The translations under genes and the position numbers were made by a program. Below the pieces are notes generated by a model that made no database searches, was not told the origin of the DNA, and worked only from the letters and a program-made list of their open reading frames with translations. A DNA stretch of 18,411 bases, from contig JABJEE010000262.1 of NCBI GenBank assembly GCA_018665005.1, positions 1 to 18,411 of the forward strand, read 5' to 3'. This DNA comes from Flavobacteriales bacterium (GTDB lineage: Bacteria; Bacteroidota; Bacteroidia; Flavobacteriales_D; Crocinitomicaceae). Below, piece after piece: positions 7,639-15,506 of this stretch. Numbering within the stretch: position 1 is the first letter of the stretch; each line of letters begins with the position of its first letter.

Positions 7639-8701
7639 TTTCTAAAACAATAAAAGAATTGTTAAACATTTTGACCAATACTCTATTTCCGAATATTTCA
7701 AATTGTGAATCTGCTAAATTTGTGAGTTCATAAATATCATTATCAACAAATGCATTTACTCCACCAAGTATATTTTGATAAACCAGAATATCATTTTTTA
7801 TTTTATACTGAGTTGGTATAAAGTTCTCAATTTGTGTTTTTTCTCCATTACAATAAGTAAAGAAGTATGAACTCTCAGACCAAACAACTATGTCATCCTT
7901 CACATCCCAAAAGTCAGCAGAAAAATTAGACAACTGGAATTTGTCTCCATTTTCATAATACCAAAGATTACCTCCCAGGTCCTCGTAAACAATGAAATTT
8001 CGACCAGATTTATATTTAGGCATTGTCAATTGTTCAACGTCGTAAAACATACCGTTATCGAAAACAACAAAAGTTTGTGTGGTTGGATCATTAAAACACA
8101 TAATATCTGTCCCCATTTTAAAAGACGGACTAAGCTGATTATTCCAGACATCTATATCATAGATATTTCCATTCCAAAACGTCTTGTACATATCACCATT
8201 ATCTTTAAACACGACCACATTTTCACCAATAAACACAGAGTTTATATTCCATTCTCTCAGATACGTTGTAAGCATATATGAAGAATCATTCCAATATACA
8301 TTCAAGGTATTAAACCGTGTATCATCAAAAACAATTATACTGTCTTTGACGATGTAGTCTTGGGCAAAATAGGTCAGAGTTGATAGTTTTCCTTGATCCC
8401 ACATGTTTAAAGTTGGTCCTATTTTATATCCAAGTAAATGATCGGAAACTTGATAATCAACATTCAGATTTGTAATGTCACTTCGTTTACTACCATCATA
8501 TAACCTGAGGTTTCCACGGGTGTCAATATAGGCAACCAATTCATCTCCCGCCTTGTAGTCTTTTATCGGTTGAACTTCTATATTTCTAAAAAAGCCATCT
8601 TGATATGACAAAAAGAAATTATTAAAATCTATTACAGGAATCACACCTTGCCCGAAGGAATACAGGTTTACAACTATAAATATCAAAAAAGTATATCTCA
8701 C
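7616..8701 (-). CDS. Secreted repeat protein, probably beta-propeller-like; function unknown
   Basis: A signal peptide of about 18 residues (MRYTFLIFIVVNLYSFGQ) is followed by nine repeats of 33 to 39 residues. Each has the pattern Y-K-x-G-D-x-[IL]-V-x-[YF], then N-x-x-x-[YW]-x-x-G, then L. They begin at about residues 49, 83, 116, 155, 194, 230, 264, 299 and 334. This four-strand-like periodicity, rich in Y, W, F and N, suggests a propeller or related all-beta solenoid. I cannot assign a family. There is no lipobox and no T9SS sorting domain. The start codon is GTG, four bases after a TAAATTTG box, with no ATG nearby. Its tail overlaps the NlpC/P60 gene by 23 bases, so a role at the envelope with that hydrolase is plausible but only inferred. 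Confidence 0.8.
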   Translation of the reverse strand: MRYTFLIFIVVNLYSFGQGVIPVIDFNNFFLSYQDGFFRNIEVQPIKDYKAGDELVAYIDTRGNLRLYDGSKRSDITNLNVDYQVSDHLLGYKIGPTLNMWDQGKLSTLTYFAQDYIVKDSIIVFDDTRFNTLNVYWNDSSYMLTTYLREWNINSVFIGENVVVFKDNGDMYKTFWNGNIYDIDVWNNQLSPSFKMGTDIMCFNDPTTQTFVVFDNGMFYDVEQLTMPKYKSGRNFIVYEDLGGNLWYYENGDKFQLSNFSADFWDVKDDIVVWSESSYFFTYCNGEKTQIENFIPTQYKIKNDILVYQNILGGVNAFVDNDIYELTNLADSQFEIFGNRVLVKMFNNSFIVLENGKQYTN

Positions 8702-8705
8702 GAAA

Positions 8706-8713
8706 CAAATTTA
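8706..8713 (-). promoter_or_regulatory. -7 box placed four bases before the GTG start of the repeat-protein gene
   Basis: On the minus strand TAAATTTG is followed by TTTC and then GTG, predicting a leaderless transcript. A second match, TATATTTG at 8727-8734, would give a leader of about 20 nt and is an alternative. Neither has a good -33 element. Confidence 0.5.
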
Positions 8714-8802
8714 TCAAAATTCAGACCAAATATAGTTAAGGTGTTTTAACATTATTGAGAAATGATTTCCTAATTAATCATCTAAAAATCTAAAAAGTAC
8801 CT

Positions 8803-8810
8803 TATTTTTG
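8803..8810 (+). promoter_or_regulatory. -7 promoter box of the M16 peptidase operon
   Basis: TATTTTTG matches TAnnTTTG, placing transcription start near 8815, about 14 bases before the ATG at 8829. No -33 match lies at the usual distance. The TTG inside this box is in frame with the gene but belongs to the promoter. Confidence 0.5.
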
Positions 8811-8828
8811 GTATTCCAAAAATTAAAT

Positions 8829-10295
8829 ATGAAAAAAATAGTTTCAATTGCTTCAATGTTTTGCTTTGGCCTTGTGCTTAATGCCCAGGAAAAAATCGAA
8901 TATGTTGAATATGATTTACCCAATGGTATTCATGTAATACTTCACCAAGAAAGTGCAACACCTATTGTTGCTGTTTCAGTTTTATACCATGTTGGTTCAA
9001 AAAATGAAAATGAAAATCGAACGGGGTTTGCTCACTTTTTTGAACATCTTCTATTCGAAGGTTCAGAAAATATTGAAAGAGGAGAATATGATGAACTTGT
9101 AGAAAGTAATGGAGGAACCTTAAATGCAAACACCTCTCAAGACCGAACTTTTTACTTTGAAATATTACCATCTAATCAACTTGAGCTTGGCTTGTGGCTT
9201 GAAAGTGAGCGTATGTTACATGCAAAGGTTAATACAAAGGGTATTGAGACACAACGTAGTGTCGTAAAAGAAGAAAAAAGACAAAGGGTCGATAATCAAC
9301 CATATGCATCGTTTATTACTGAAATGTTCCTTCGAGCATTCCCCAATCATCCCTATAATTGGGTTCCTATTGGATCTATGGAACATCTCGACGCGGCACA
9401 AGAAGATGATTATGTGAATTTTTATAAAACATACTATGTTCCTTCGAATGCGACTGTTTCAATTGCTGGAGATTTAGATATAGAACAAACGAAAGTCTGG
9501 ATCAACAAATATTTTGCAAGCATGCCAAAAGGGCAAGCTATTAATTTATATCGCGATTATATATCAGATGACAATAATACATTTCAAACAAAGTACGGAA
9601 TCGAAAAAACGGTTTTTGATTCTACTCGATTTTTTGAATCTACAAATAAAGTCGCTAAAGAGAAAATTGCGGAATTCAGCAATATTCCAACCATTGTCAA
9701 ACGTACTGAAAAAGACAATGAACCTATTAATGGTATAATAAAGGATGTTATTTATGATAATATTCAACTTCCTGCATTATTTATGGGATATAAATTTCCA
9801 GAACAGACTCATGAAGACTCATATGCTTTAGAAATGATGAATCAAGTATTATCAGGAGGCACGAGCTCCCGAATCAATAAGACCATTGTTGAAAAAGAAC
9901 AAATGGCAACATACGCTGGGTCATTTAATTATGCCCTTGAAGATGCAGGTTTGGGTATCTTTTTAGCTATTGCAAGTAAAGACATTGCATTGGATGCCAT
10001 TCAAAAAGAATTTGATGCCCAAATCGAAAAGATTAAAAGTGAATTAATTAGTGATGAAGAATTTCAAAAAATCAGAACGAGTATCGAGACGGGTATTGTT
10101 GGCATGAATAGTACCGTTGCAGGTATCGCCGAAAATCTAGCCAATAATCATGTCTATTTTGGATCAGCAGAGGTCACCAACGATATACTTGACAAGTATT
10201 TGAATGTGACTAAAGAAGATATTCAACGAGTTGCTCAAAATTATTTGATTCAAGATCAACGGGTCATTTTACACTATTTACCGAAAGAAAAATAA
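8829..10295 (+). CDS. Secreted M16 family zinc metallopeptidase, catalytic subunit
   Basis: I chose the ATG at 8829, because an in-frame TTG at 8808 overlaps the promoter and only the ATG gives a clean signal peptide (MKKIVSIASMFCFGLVLNAQ). The zinc site is HFFEH (H69, E72, H73) with the third ligand E149, 76 residues on, the spacing expected of M16. The second half holds the inactive-fold M16 C domain (about 190-480). Its GGTSSRINKTIVEKEQMATY segment lacks the arginine of the usual R/Y substrate-binding pair, as in the catalytic member of a heterodimer. Such pairs degrade oligopeptides outside the cytoplasm. The partner gene begins nine bases downstream. The 488-residue length is normal for an M16B subunit. 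Confidence 0.92.
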   Translation: MKKIVSIASMFCFGLVLNAQEKIEYVEYDLPNGIHVILHQESATPIVAVSVLYHVGSKNENENRTGFAHFFEHLLFEGSENIERGEYDELVESNGGTLNANTSQDRTFYFEILPSNQLELGLWLESERMLHAKVNTKGIETQRSVVKEEKRQRVDNQPYASFITEMFLRAFPNHPYNWVPIGSMEHLDAAQEDDYVNFYKTYYVPSNATVSIAGDLDIEQTKVWINKYFASMPKGQAINLYRDYISDDNNTFQTKYGIEKTVFDSTRFFESTNKVAKEKIAEFSNIPTIVKRTEKDNEPINGIIKDVIYDNIQLPALFMGYKFPEQTHEDSYALEMMNQVLSGGTSSRINKTIVEKEQMATYAGSFNYALEDAGLGIFLAIASKDIALDAIQKEFDAQIEKIKSELISDEEFQKIRTSIETGIVGMNSTVAGIAENLANNHVYFGSAEVTNDILDKYLNVTKEDIQRVAQNYLIQDQRVILHYLPKEK

Positions 10296-10304
10296 GAACC
10301 TATT

Positions 10305-12404
10305 ATGAAAAATATTAAATACACTTTATTAACCCTGCTTATTCCGTTTATCGGATTGAATCAAGTAGATCGCTCTATTATTCCAACCGCAGGAGAGGCC
10401 AAAGAAATTAAATTAAAAGATTCTGAAGTTTTTACAACTTCCAATGGAATAACCGTGATTCTTTCTGAGAATCACAAAATTCCTAGAGTGGCTATCAATT
10501 ATATTTCGGGTGCAGATGAAAAGCTTGAAGGTGATAAGGCAGGCTTATCATCCATGGCTGGTGAGCTCATTATGTCTGGAACATCTAACTTAACTAAAGA
10601 TCAACTTGATAATAAAATAGATTTTATTGGTGCAAATTTAAGTGCCAGCCAAAACTCAATACGTCTAAGCTGTCTAACCAAGCACTTTTTAACTGGATTA
10701 TCTCTAATGGAAGATATTGCAAAAAACGCAAGCTTTCCCCAAGATGAAGTTGATCGAATTAAAAAGCAAGCAGAATCCAACTTATCAGCGACAAAATCGA
10801 GTGCAGACGAAATGGCAAATAATGCGGTTGTAAAGGTTAATTTTTCTGGACACCCCTACTCCAATGTAATGACTGAGTCAACATTAGAAAATATTTCACG
10901 CAAAGATCTCGTGTCCTATTACGAGAGTACTTTCACTCCCCGTGAAAGTTATATTGTAATTGTTGGTGACATCAATCGAGAGGATGCTGAGCGCCTTGTG
11001 AATAAGCATTTTGGATCTTGGGAAGGAGAAAGCCCATACAAGAAAAAGTATCAATCTACAAGTAGGAATAGCGGTGGAAACAGAGTGTTTTTTGTAGATA
11101 AACCCGGTGCAGTTCAATCTGTGATATACATCACATTTCCTGTTGATATGGATATTAGCAGCCCAGACCAAATTGAGGCGAAACTACTGTTCAATATCCT
11201 TGGAGGTGGTGGATTTGGTAATCGACTTATGCAAAATCTTCGAGAAGATAAGGCCTACACTTATGGATGTTATTCAAGGTTATCATTAACCGATAATGGC
11301 TCATGGATTTCGGCAGGTGGCAATTTTAGAAATGAAGTCACAGACTCTGCAATTGTCGAGATCATGTATGAACTTAAAAATATTGCTACCCATTTAGTAA
11401 GTGATAAAGAGTTAAGTATGACCAAAGCGTCATCTTCAGGTAGATTTGCCAGATCACTTGAACAACCTTCAACGGTTGCTCGGTTTGCGCTAAACAGCAT
11501 CAAGTACAATTTAGATAAAGACTACTATCAAAAGTATCTTCAAAATCTAAATAACGTAAGTAAAGAAATGGTTTTAGGTGTCGCTGAAAAGTATATTCCT
11601 TTTGAAAACTGTAATATCGTTGTTGTAGGTAATTCAGAGATTATTGATAAACTATTGCCCTTTGATAGTGACAACAATATCGAAATGTTAGACCCTTTTG
11701 GCAATCCAAAAGAAAGAATGCGCCCAAGCGATTTAACAGGTAACGAAATAATAAACAATTATTTAATGAAGGTTACTGGTTCTAAAAACATGACAGAGGT
11801 GATCAAGAAAAATAAAAGTATCAAAACATATAAAGAGGTGACTGAATTAAGTATGGCACAGATGCCGGGTGCATTGACGTTAACCAAAATGTTCAAGTCG
11901 CCTAAAACATCCTCAATGAAAATGGAAATGAATGGTATGGTACTCCAATCAGGATATTTCACTGGTAAAAAAGGATTTAATCAAAATATGCAAACTGGAA
12001 AAAAAGACTTAACAAAAGAGGAAGTAGAAGAAAAAAAGAAATCTTTCGGTTTATTTCCTCAGCTTAATTATGCCAAAAACAAGATTACTGTTGAAGCCAT
12101 TGGCATCGAACCAAAAGGGTCCGAGGAATATTACGTAATTAAGATCATTGACGGGGAGAATGAAGAATTTCAATACTTCAACAAAAATGATTTTCTTCTA
12201 ACCAATACTTTAAGTATTGTTACTGCTCCAGAAGGTGGAGAACCTACAGAAAACTCTGTTGAATACTCCGACTATAAGGAAGTCGATGGAATCCTTTTTC
12301 CACAAACTCAAATCATGTCATTTGGAAACGTTACTTTTTCAGGCGCTGTTAAATCCAACCAGTTAAATTCTGATATTGATTTTAGTGAATTCAAAGAAAA
12401 ATAA
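10305..12404 (+). CDS. M16 family non-catalytic partner subunit with an extra C-terminal domain
   Basis: A signal peptide (MKNIKYTLLTLLIPFIGLNQ) precedes two M16 halves (about 38-240 and 260-450). The HxxEH position has degenerated to AGLSSMAGELI (79-89), so it cannot bind zinc there. It keeps the glycine-rich loop GGGGFGNRL (300-308) and R313 with Y318/Y320, the R/Y pair that binds substrate in heterodimeric M16B enzymes. Residues about 483-699 form a further domain starting NNYLMKVTGSKNMTEVI. Its K-, M- and Y-rich strands resemble the LolA/LppX-like domains seen after M16 modules in Bacteroidota; I infer this from pattern only. It follows the catalytic subunit by nine bases and is probably co-translated with it. 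Confidence 0.88.
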   Translation: MKNIKYTLLTLLIPFIGLNQVDRSIIPTAGEAKEIKLKDSEVFTTSNGITVILSENHKIPRVAINYISGADEKLEGDKAGLSSMAGELIMSGTSNLTKDQLDNKIDFIGANLSASQNSIRLSCLTKHFLTGLSLMEDIAKNASFPQDEVDRIKKQAESNLSATKSSADEMANNAVVKVNFSGHPYSNVMTESTLENISRKDLVSYYESTFTPRESYIVIVGDINREDAERLVNKHFGSWEGESPYKKKYQSTSRNSGGNRVFFVDKPGAVQSVIYITFPVDMDISSPDQIEAKLLFNILGGGGFGNRLMQNLREDKAYTYGCYSRLSLTDNGSWISAGGNFRNEVTDSAIVEIMYELKNIATHLVSDKELSMTKASSSGRFARSLEQPSTVARFALNSIKYNLDKDYYQKYLQNLNNVSKEMVLGVAEKYIPFENCNIVVVGNSEIIDKLLPFDSDNNIEMLDPFGNPKERMRPSDLTGNEIINNYLMKVTGSKNMTEVIKKNKSIKTYKEVTELSMAQMPGALTLTKMFKSPKTSSMKMEMNGMVLQSGYFTGKKGFNQNMQTGKKDLTKEEVEEKKKSFGLFPQLNYAKNKITVEAIGIEPKGSEEYYVIKIIDGENEEFQYFNKNDFLLTNTLSIVTAPEGGEPTENSVEYSDYKEVDGILFPQTQIMSFGNVTFSGAVKSNQLNSDIDFSEFKEK

Positions 12405-12412
12405 TTAAGTCT

Positions 12413-13651
12413 GTGAATCCTGTATTGAGAGTATTACTCATCATCATTTTCTGCATAGAATCCTTTGGTTCTAGTAGTAAAACGAATTTTATTCGTGTAG
12501 TCTTTAATAAAAATGCTTCCTATGAAGCCACTATTATATGGAATCAATTAAGTGGTGAATTCACTCAGCTCGTCATGGATAAGTCTTATCCCGATCAAAA
12601 TGGTTCAGTCTATTCATTGAGTGATGAAAATCATTACAAGGGAATGGACAATCATATAGTACGTCTAAAAAACTTAGAGCCCAATACTCGATATTACTTT
12701 TACATTGAAGATTCTGAAGGTAAAAACCAAGTCTATTATTTCACTACAGTAAGTGATGATTCCAATGATAAAATATCATTTATTGCAGGCGGTGACTCGA
12801 GAGACACAAGAATCGTTAGAGTAAAGGCCAATCTTATGGTAAGCAAGCTCAAAGCCCATGCCGTTCTTTTTAACGGAGACTTTACAGGTATAGATACAGA
12901 GAGACAATGGAAGGAATGGTTTATTGATTGGGAAAACAGTATCTCTTCAGATGGAAGAATAACCCCCTTGGTGGTAACGAGAGGGAATCACGAATTGGGA
13001 AATCGAGTCATGCTTCGTTTGTTCGATGTTCCTCATTCGAAAATATTTTACTCAACTACATTTGGCGGAGATTTATTGAATTTAATCTCGCTAAACTCTG
13101 AAATATGGAAATTTGGTTCTCAACGATTATTTTTAAGAAAAACACTAAAGGAACATAAAGACTATTACTGGCAAATACCCCAATACCATCGTCCTATTCG
13201 TGCTCATGTAAAAGCGAAAAAGGAAATGAACACCCAATACAAAAATTTCGTTCCAGAATTTGAAAAATTCAATAATGTAAGATTATGTCTTGAAAATGAT
13301 TCTCATACTTGTAAAATCACTTGGCCCATCATTAGTGATGATACAGATCAGGCAGACGAAGGGTTTATAAGGAATGACAATATTGGCATCGTTTATGCCG
13401 GAGAGGGATGCTGGGGAGCACCATTAAGAGCTGCAGATGATCAAAAATCATGGACTAGAGACGCTGAAGCCGTGAATCAATTCAATCTCATTTTTATTTC
13501 TAAAGAAAAAATTGAATTAAGAACAGTTCTCTACGAAAATGTAGACTTAATCGAAGAAAACACAGAAGACTCTCGATTTATAATTCCAAGTAACTTAAAG
13601 CTTTGGGGACCAAATAACGGAACCCTTGTCGAGATTTATCCAAGAAGATAA
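12413..13651 (+). CDS. Secreted metallophosphoesterase of purple acid phosphatase type
   Basis: An N-terminal fibronectin-III-like domain (about 25-115, with LEPNTRYYFYI) precedes the phosphoesterase domain. Metal-binding motifs are GGDSRD (D128), NGDF (D156), RGNHE (N192, H193), QYHRP (H259) and ENDSHTCK (D296, H298). The last replaces the classical GHxHxxR, so one histidine ligand is an aspartate, which I believe is common in Bacteroidota members. The likely role is hydrolysis of phosphate esters in the periplasm or outside. The start is non-ATG: GTG at 12413 (used here) or TTG at 12425, both giving a signal sequence ending near SFGSS. No in-frame ATG occurs before the signal region. The gene follows the M16 partner by eight bases and is probably in the same operon. 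Confidence 0.85.
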   Translation: MNPVLRVLLIIIFCIESFGSSSKTNFIRVVFNKNASYEATIIWNQLSGEFTQLVMDKSYPDQNGSVYSLSDENHYKGMDNHIVRLKNLEPNTRYYFYIEDSEGKNQVYYFTTVSDDSNDKISFIAGGDSRDTRIVRVKANLMVSKLKAHAVLFNGDFTGIDTERQWKEWFIDWENSISSDGRITPLVVTRGNHELGNRVMLRLFDVPHSKIFYSTTFGGDLLNLISLNSEIWKFGSQRLFLRKTLKEHKDYYWQIPQYHRPIRAHVKAKKEMNTQYKNFVPEFEKFNNVRLCLENDSHTCKITWPIISDDTDQADEGFIRNDNIGIVYAGEGCWGAPLRAADDQKSWTRDAEAVNQFNLIFISKEKIELRTVLYENVDLIEENTEDSRFIIPSNLKLWGPNNGTLVEIYPRR

Positions 13652-13683
13652 AGTGATTTTATCATTTGATTGATATAAATCAA

Positions 13684-13691
13684 TATCTTTG
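13684..13691 (+). promoter_or_regulatory. -7 box of dnaX, four bases before the start codon
   Basis: TATCTTTG is followed by TTTT and then ATG at 13696. The 12-mer TTTGTTTTATGG (13688-13699) is identical to the one at dnaB (18099-18110). A TTTG at 13665-13668 is 15 bases upstream, closer than a normal -33. Confidence 0.6.
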
Positions 13692-13695
13692 TTTT

Positions 13696-14811
13696 ATGGG
13701 TGATTTTATTGTTTCTGCACGGAAATACAGACCACAGACTTTTGACACAGTTGTGGGACAAAAATCAATTACGAACACCCTAAAAAATGCAATCAAGAAT
13801 GAACATTTGGCACAAGCTTTTTTGTTTTGTGGCACTAGAGGTGTAGGGAAAACAACAACCGCAAGAATATTAGCTAAAACCATCAATTGTTTTAACCGTA
13901 CAGAGGCAATTGAGGCATGTGACTCTTGTGACTCTTGTGAAAGCTTTAATTCAGGAGCATCTCTAAATATTTATGAGCTTGATGGGGCTTCTAACAATGG
14001 TGTAGAAGATATTCGTAATCTCATTGATCAGGTTCGAATTGCACCGCAGTTAGGAGACTTTAAAGTCTACATTATTGATGAGGTACATATGTTAACACCA
14101 TCAGCATTTAATGCTTTTTTAAAGACTTTAGAAGAACCACCTAAGCATGCAATATTTATTTTAGCTACGACAGAAAAACATAGAATAATACCTACCATAC
14201 TATCAAGGTGTCAAATTTTTGATTTCTCAAGAATTAAAGTAAAAGATATCGCTGATCACTTAGTCGATATCGCAAAAAAAGAAAATGTAAAAGCAGAACC
14301 TGAAGCGCTGCACATGATTGCTATGAAAGCAGATGGTGCATTGAGGGATGCATTATCCGTATTCGATCAAATCGTTACGTTTTCTGAAAATAACATCACA
14401 TATCAAGATGTAATTAATAATCTACATATTTTAGACTACGATTACTTCTTCAAGTTTACCGAATTTGCAGACAAAGAAGACATACCATCATGTTTATTGT
14501 TATTTAATGAAATTGTTGAAAATGGTTTTGACTCTCATAATTTCATTAATGGACTTTCTAGTCATTACAGAAACTTATTGGTTTGTAAAAACCCGAAATC
14601 TGCCGATTTGCTAGAAGTTCCTGATGGAATCAAAGACAAGTATCTTAAACAGGCTAATGAGATAGACGTCAACATCATAATGAGAGCCCTAAATGCCTTA
14701 AGCAAGGCAGATGTGTCCTACAAATCAGCAAAAAACCAACGACTCCTGGTCGAAGTTTGTCTTATGGAGCTCTGTTCACTAAAACAAGAGCAAGAAAAAA
14801 AAAAACCTTAA
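13696..14811 (+). CDS. dnaX: DNA polymerase III clamp-loader ATPase, gamma (short) form
   Basis: DnaX is the ATPase that loads the sliding clamp. The start is ATG at 13696 (MGDFIVSARKYRP), the conserved N-terminus; an in-frame TTG at 13666 lies upstream of the promoter box. Features are Walker A GTRGVGKT (46-53), a zinc module C65, C75, C78, C81, Walker B/DEVH (128-131), the LKTLEEPP motif and sensor SRC (170-172). Domain III runs to about residue 360. Translation in this frame gives 371 residues, ending EQEKKKP at TAA 14809-14811, right after an 11-A run. Reading one base back continues into the tau domain. The short product corresponds to gamma in other bacteria, but a sequencing indel in the run is an alternative. 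Confidence 0.95.
   Translation: MGDFIVSARKYRPQTFDTVVGQKSITNTLKNAIKNEHLAQAFLFCGTRGVGKTTTARILAKTINCFNRTEAIEACDSCDSCESFNSGASLNIYELDGASNNGVEDIRNLIDQVRIAPQLGDFKVYIIDEVHMLTPSAFNAFLKTLEEPPKHAIFILATTEKHRIIPTILSRCQIFDFSRIKVKDIADHLVDIAKKENVKAEPEALHMIAMKADGALRDALSVFDQIVTFSENNITYQDVINNLHILDYDYFFKFTEFADKEDIPSCLLLFNEIVENGFDSHNFINGLSSHYRNLLVCKNPKSADLLEVPDGIKDKYLKQANEIDVNIIMRALNALSKADVSYKSAKNQRLLVEVCLMELCSLKQEQEKKKP
14795..14805 (+). other. 11-A slippery run: candidate programmed frameshift or transcriptional slippage site in dnaX
   Basis: In the gamma frame the bases read GAA AAA AAA AAA CCT TAA. A -1 ribosomal slip on A AAA AAA, or one extra A added by RNA polymerase, moves translation into the open tau frame. 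It is the longest homopolymer I found in the window. E. coli dnaX uses ribosomal frameshifting on A AAA AAG, and Thermus dnaX uses transcriptional slippage on A9. Only a weak 5-bp hairpin (14823-14838) follows, which favours slippage over a structure-stimulated frameshift. Confidence 0.65.
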
Positions 14812-15506
14812 CTGATCATATTGTATTACTGCCAATACCGGGGTCATCGCTTAGAGAAAACAAAGTGCCATCTAGAATCAAAGCGGATGTAAAGCCTGAA
14901 GCTGAGGAAAAACCAATCTCGAAAACAGAGATAAAATTGGAAGCCCATTCTCCCACCGAGGAAAAACCAATCTCGAAAACAGAGATAAAATTGGAAACCC
15001 ATTCTCCCTCCGAGGGAAAAACAATAGACAAACCGACATTAAAAACGAACGTCAAAAAGGATCATCTTTCGATTAAACAAATCCTTGAAAACGAACGAGA
15101 AGTAAAACACAAAAAAGATGTTATCCTTCCCCGGGATGAAGTTGATACTCAAAAGGTGCTGATTTTATGGCGCCAATATGCATATATCACTAAAGATAAA
15201 GGCATGGAAACCTACTACAATGTTCTAGTAAAACGAGATCCGATATTTGAATCAAATGAAAAAATAAAAATCGTTGTAGATAATCAAATACAGGTAGATG
15301 TCATTCACCCTTTATTAAATGAACTGATTCACTTTTTAAGAGAAAAGCTAAATAATCATTTTATTGAAATACAAATAGAGCTTTCTGAAACTCCAGATGA
15401 AGAAGTTAAATTTTTAAATGGAAAAGATAAATTTGATGCGTTGGTAGCGAAAAACCCCAAACTACTCACCCTGAAAAATTTATTCAATTTAGACATTGAA
15501 TTTTAA
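14796..15506 (+). CDS. dnaX: dnaX tau-specific C-terminal region (-1 frame relative to gamma)
   Basis: This frame is open from before the A run to TAA at 15504-15506. Joined to gamma it gives a tau protein of about 603 residues, the normal size for Bacteroidota DnaX. It starts with a charged, low-complexity linker including an 18-residue tandem repeat. An ordered domain follows (about the last 140 residues: SIKQILENEREVK, LILWRQYAYITKDKG, then alternating strands and helices ending NLFNLDIEF). In E. coli the tau extension binds polymerase alpha and DnaB. The stop overlaps the next start as TAATG, which shows this frame is meant to be translated to its end. Independent initiation at ATG 14757 is possible but unlikely, because its first 15 codons overlap conserved gamma sequence. 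Confidence 0.85.
   Translation, partial: KKKTLTDHIVLLPIPGSSLRENKVPSRIKADVKPEAEEKPISKTEIKLEAHSPTEEKPISKTEIKLETHSPSEGKTIDKPTLKTNVKKDHLSIKQILENEREVKHKKDVILPRDEVDTQKVLILWRQYAYITKDKGMETYYNVLVKRDPIFESNEKIKIVVDNQIQVDVIHPLLNELIHFLREKLNNHFIEIQIELSETPDEEVKFLNGKDKFDALVAKNPKLLTLKNLFNLDIEF
14904..15011 (+). repeat. Two tandem 54-bp units in the tau linker
   Basis: Two adjacent copies encode EEKPISKTEIKLEAHSPT and EEKPISKTEIKLETHSPS, followed by a partial EGK. The nucleotide copies differ at only a few positions, so the duplication is recent. The unit is a multiple of three, so it preserves the tau frame. Confidence 0.9.

Noticed and set aside
8030..8281. Plus-strand open frame of 83 codons
   Set aside because: It is antisense to the repeat-protein gene, has no recognisable motif and no promoter, and the sense gene has clear repeats.
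8808..8828. Upstream TTG start for the catalytic M16 gene
   Set aside because: The TTG is part of the TATTTTTG promoter box, and the ATG at 8829 gives a standard signal peptide.
10896..11962. Minus-strand open frames opposite the M16 partner gene
   Set aside because: They are shadows of the sense coding sequence with no family resemblance.
12413..13651. Phosphatase judged inactive because GHxHxxR is replaced by NDSHTCK
   Set aside because: The other metal motifs are intact, and an aspartate at this position appears to be a family variant rather than decay.
13666..13695. Upstream TTG start for dnaX
   Set aside because: The ATG at 13696 matches the conserved DnaX N-terminus and follows the -7 box; the extra residues would be encoded upstream of transcription start.
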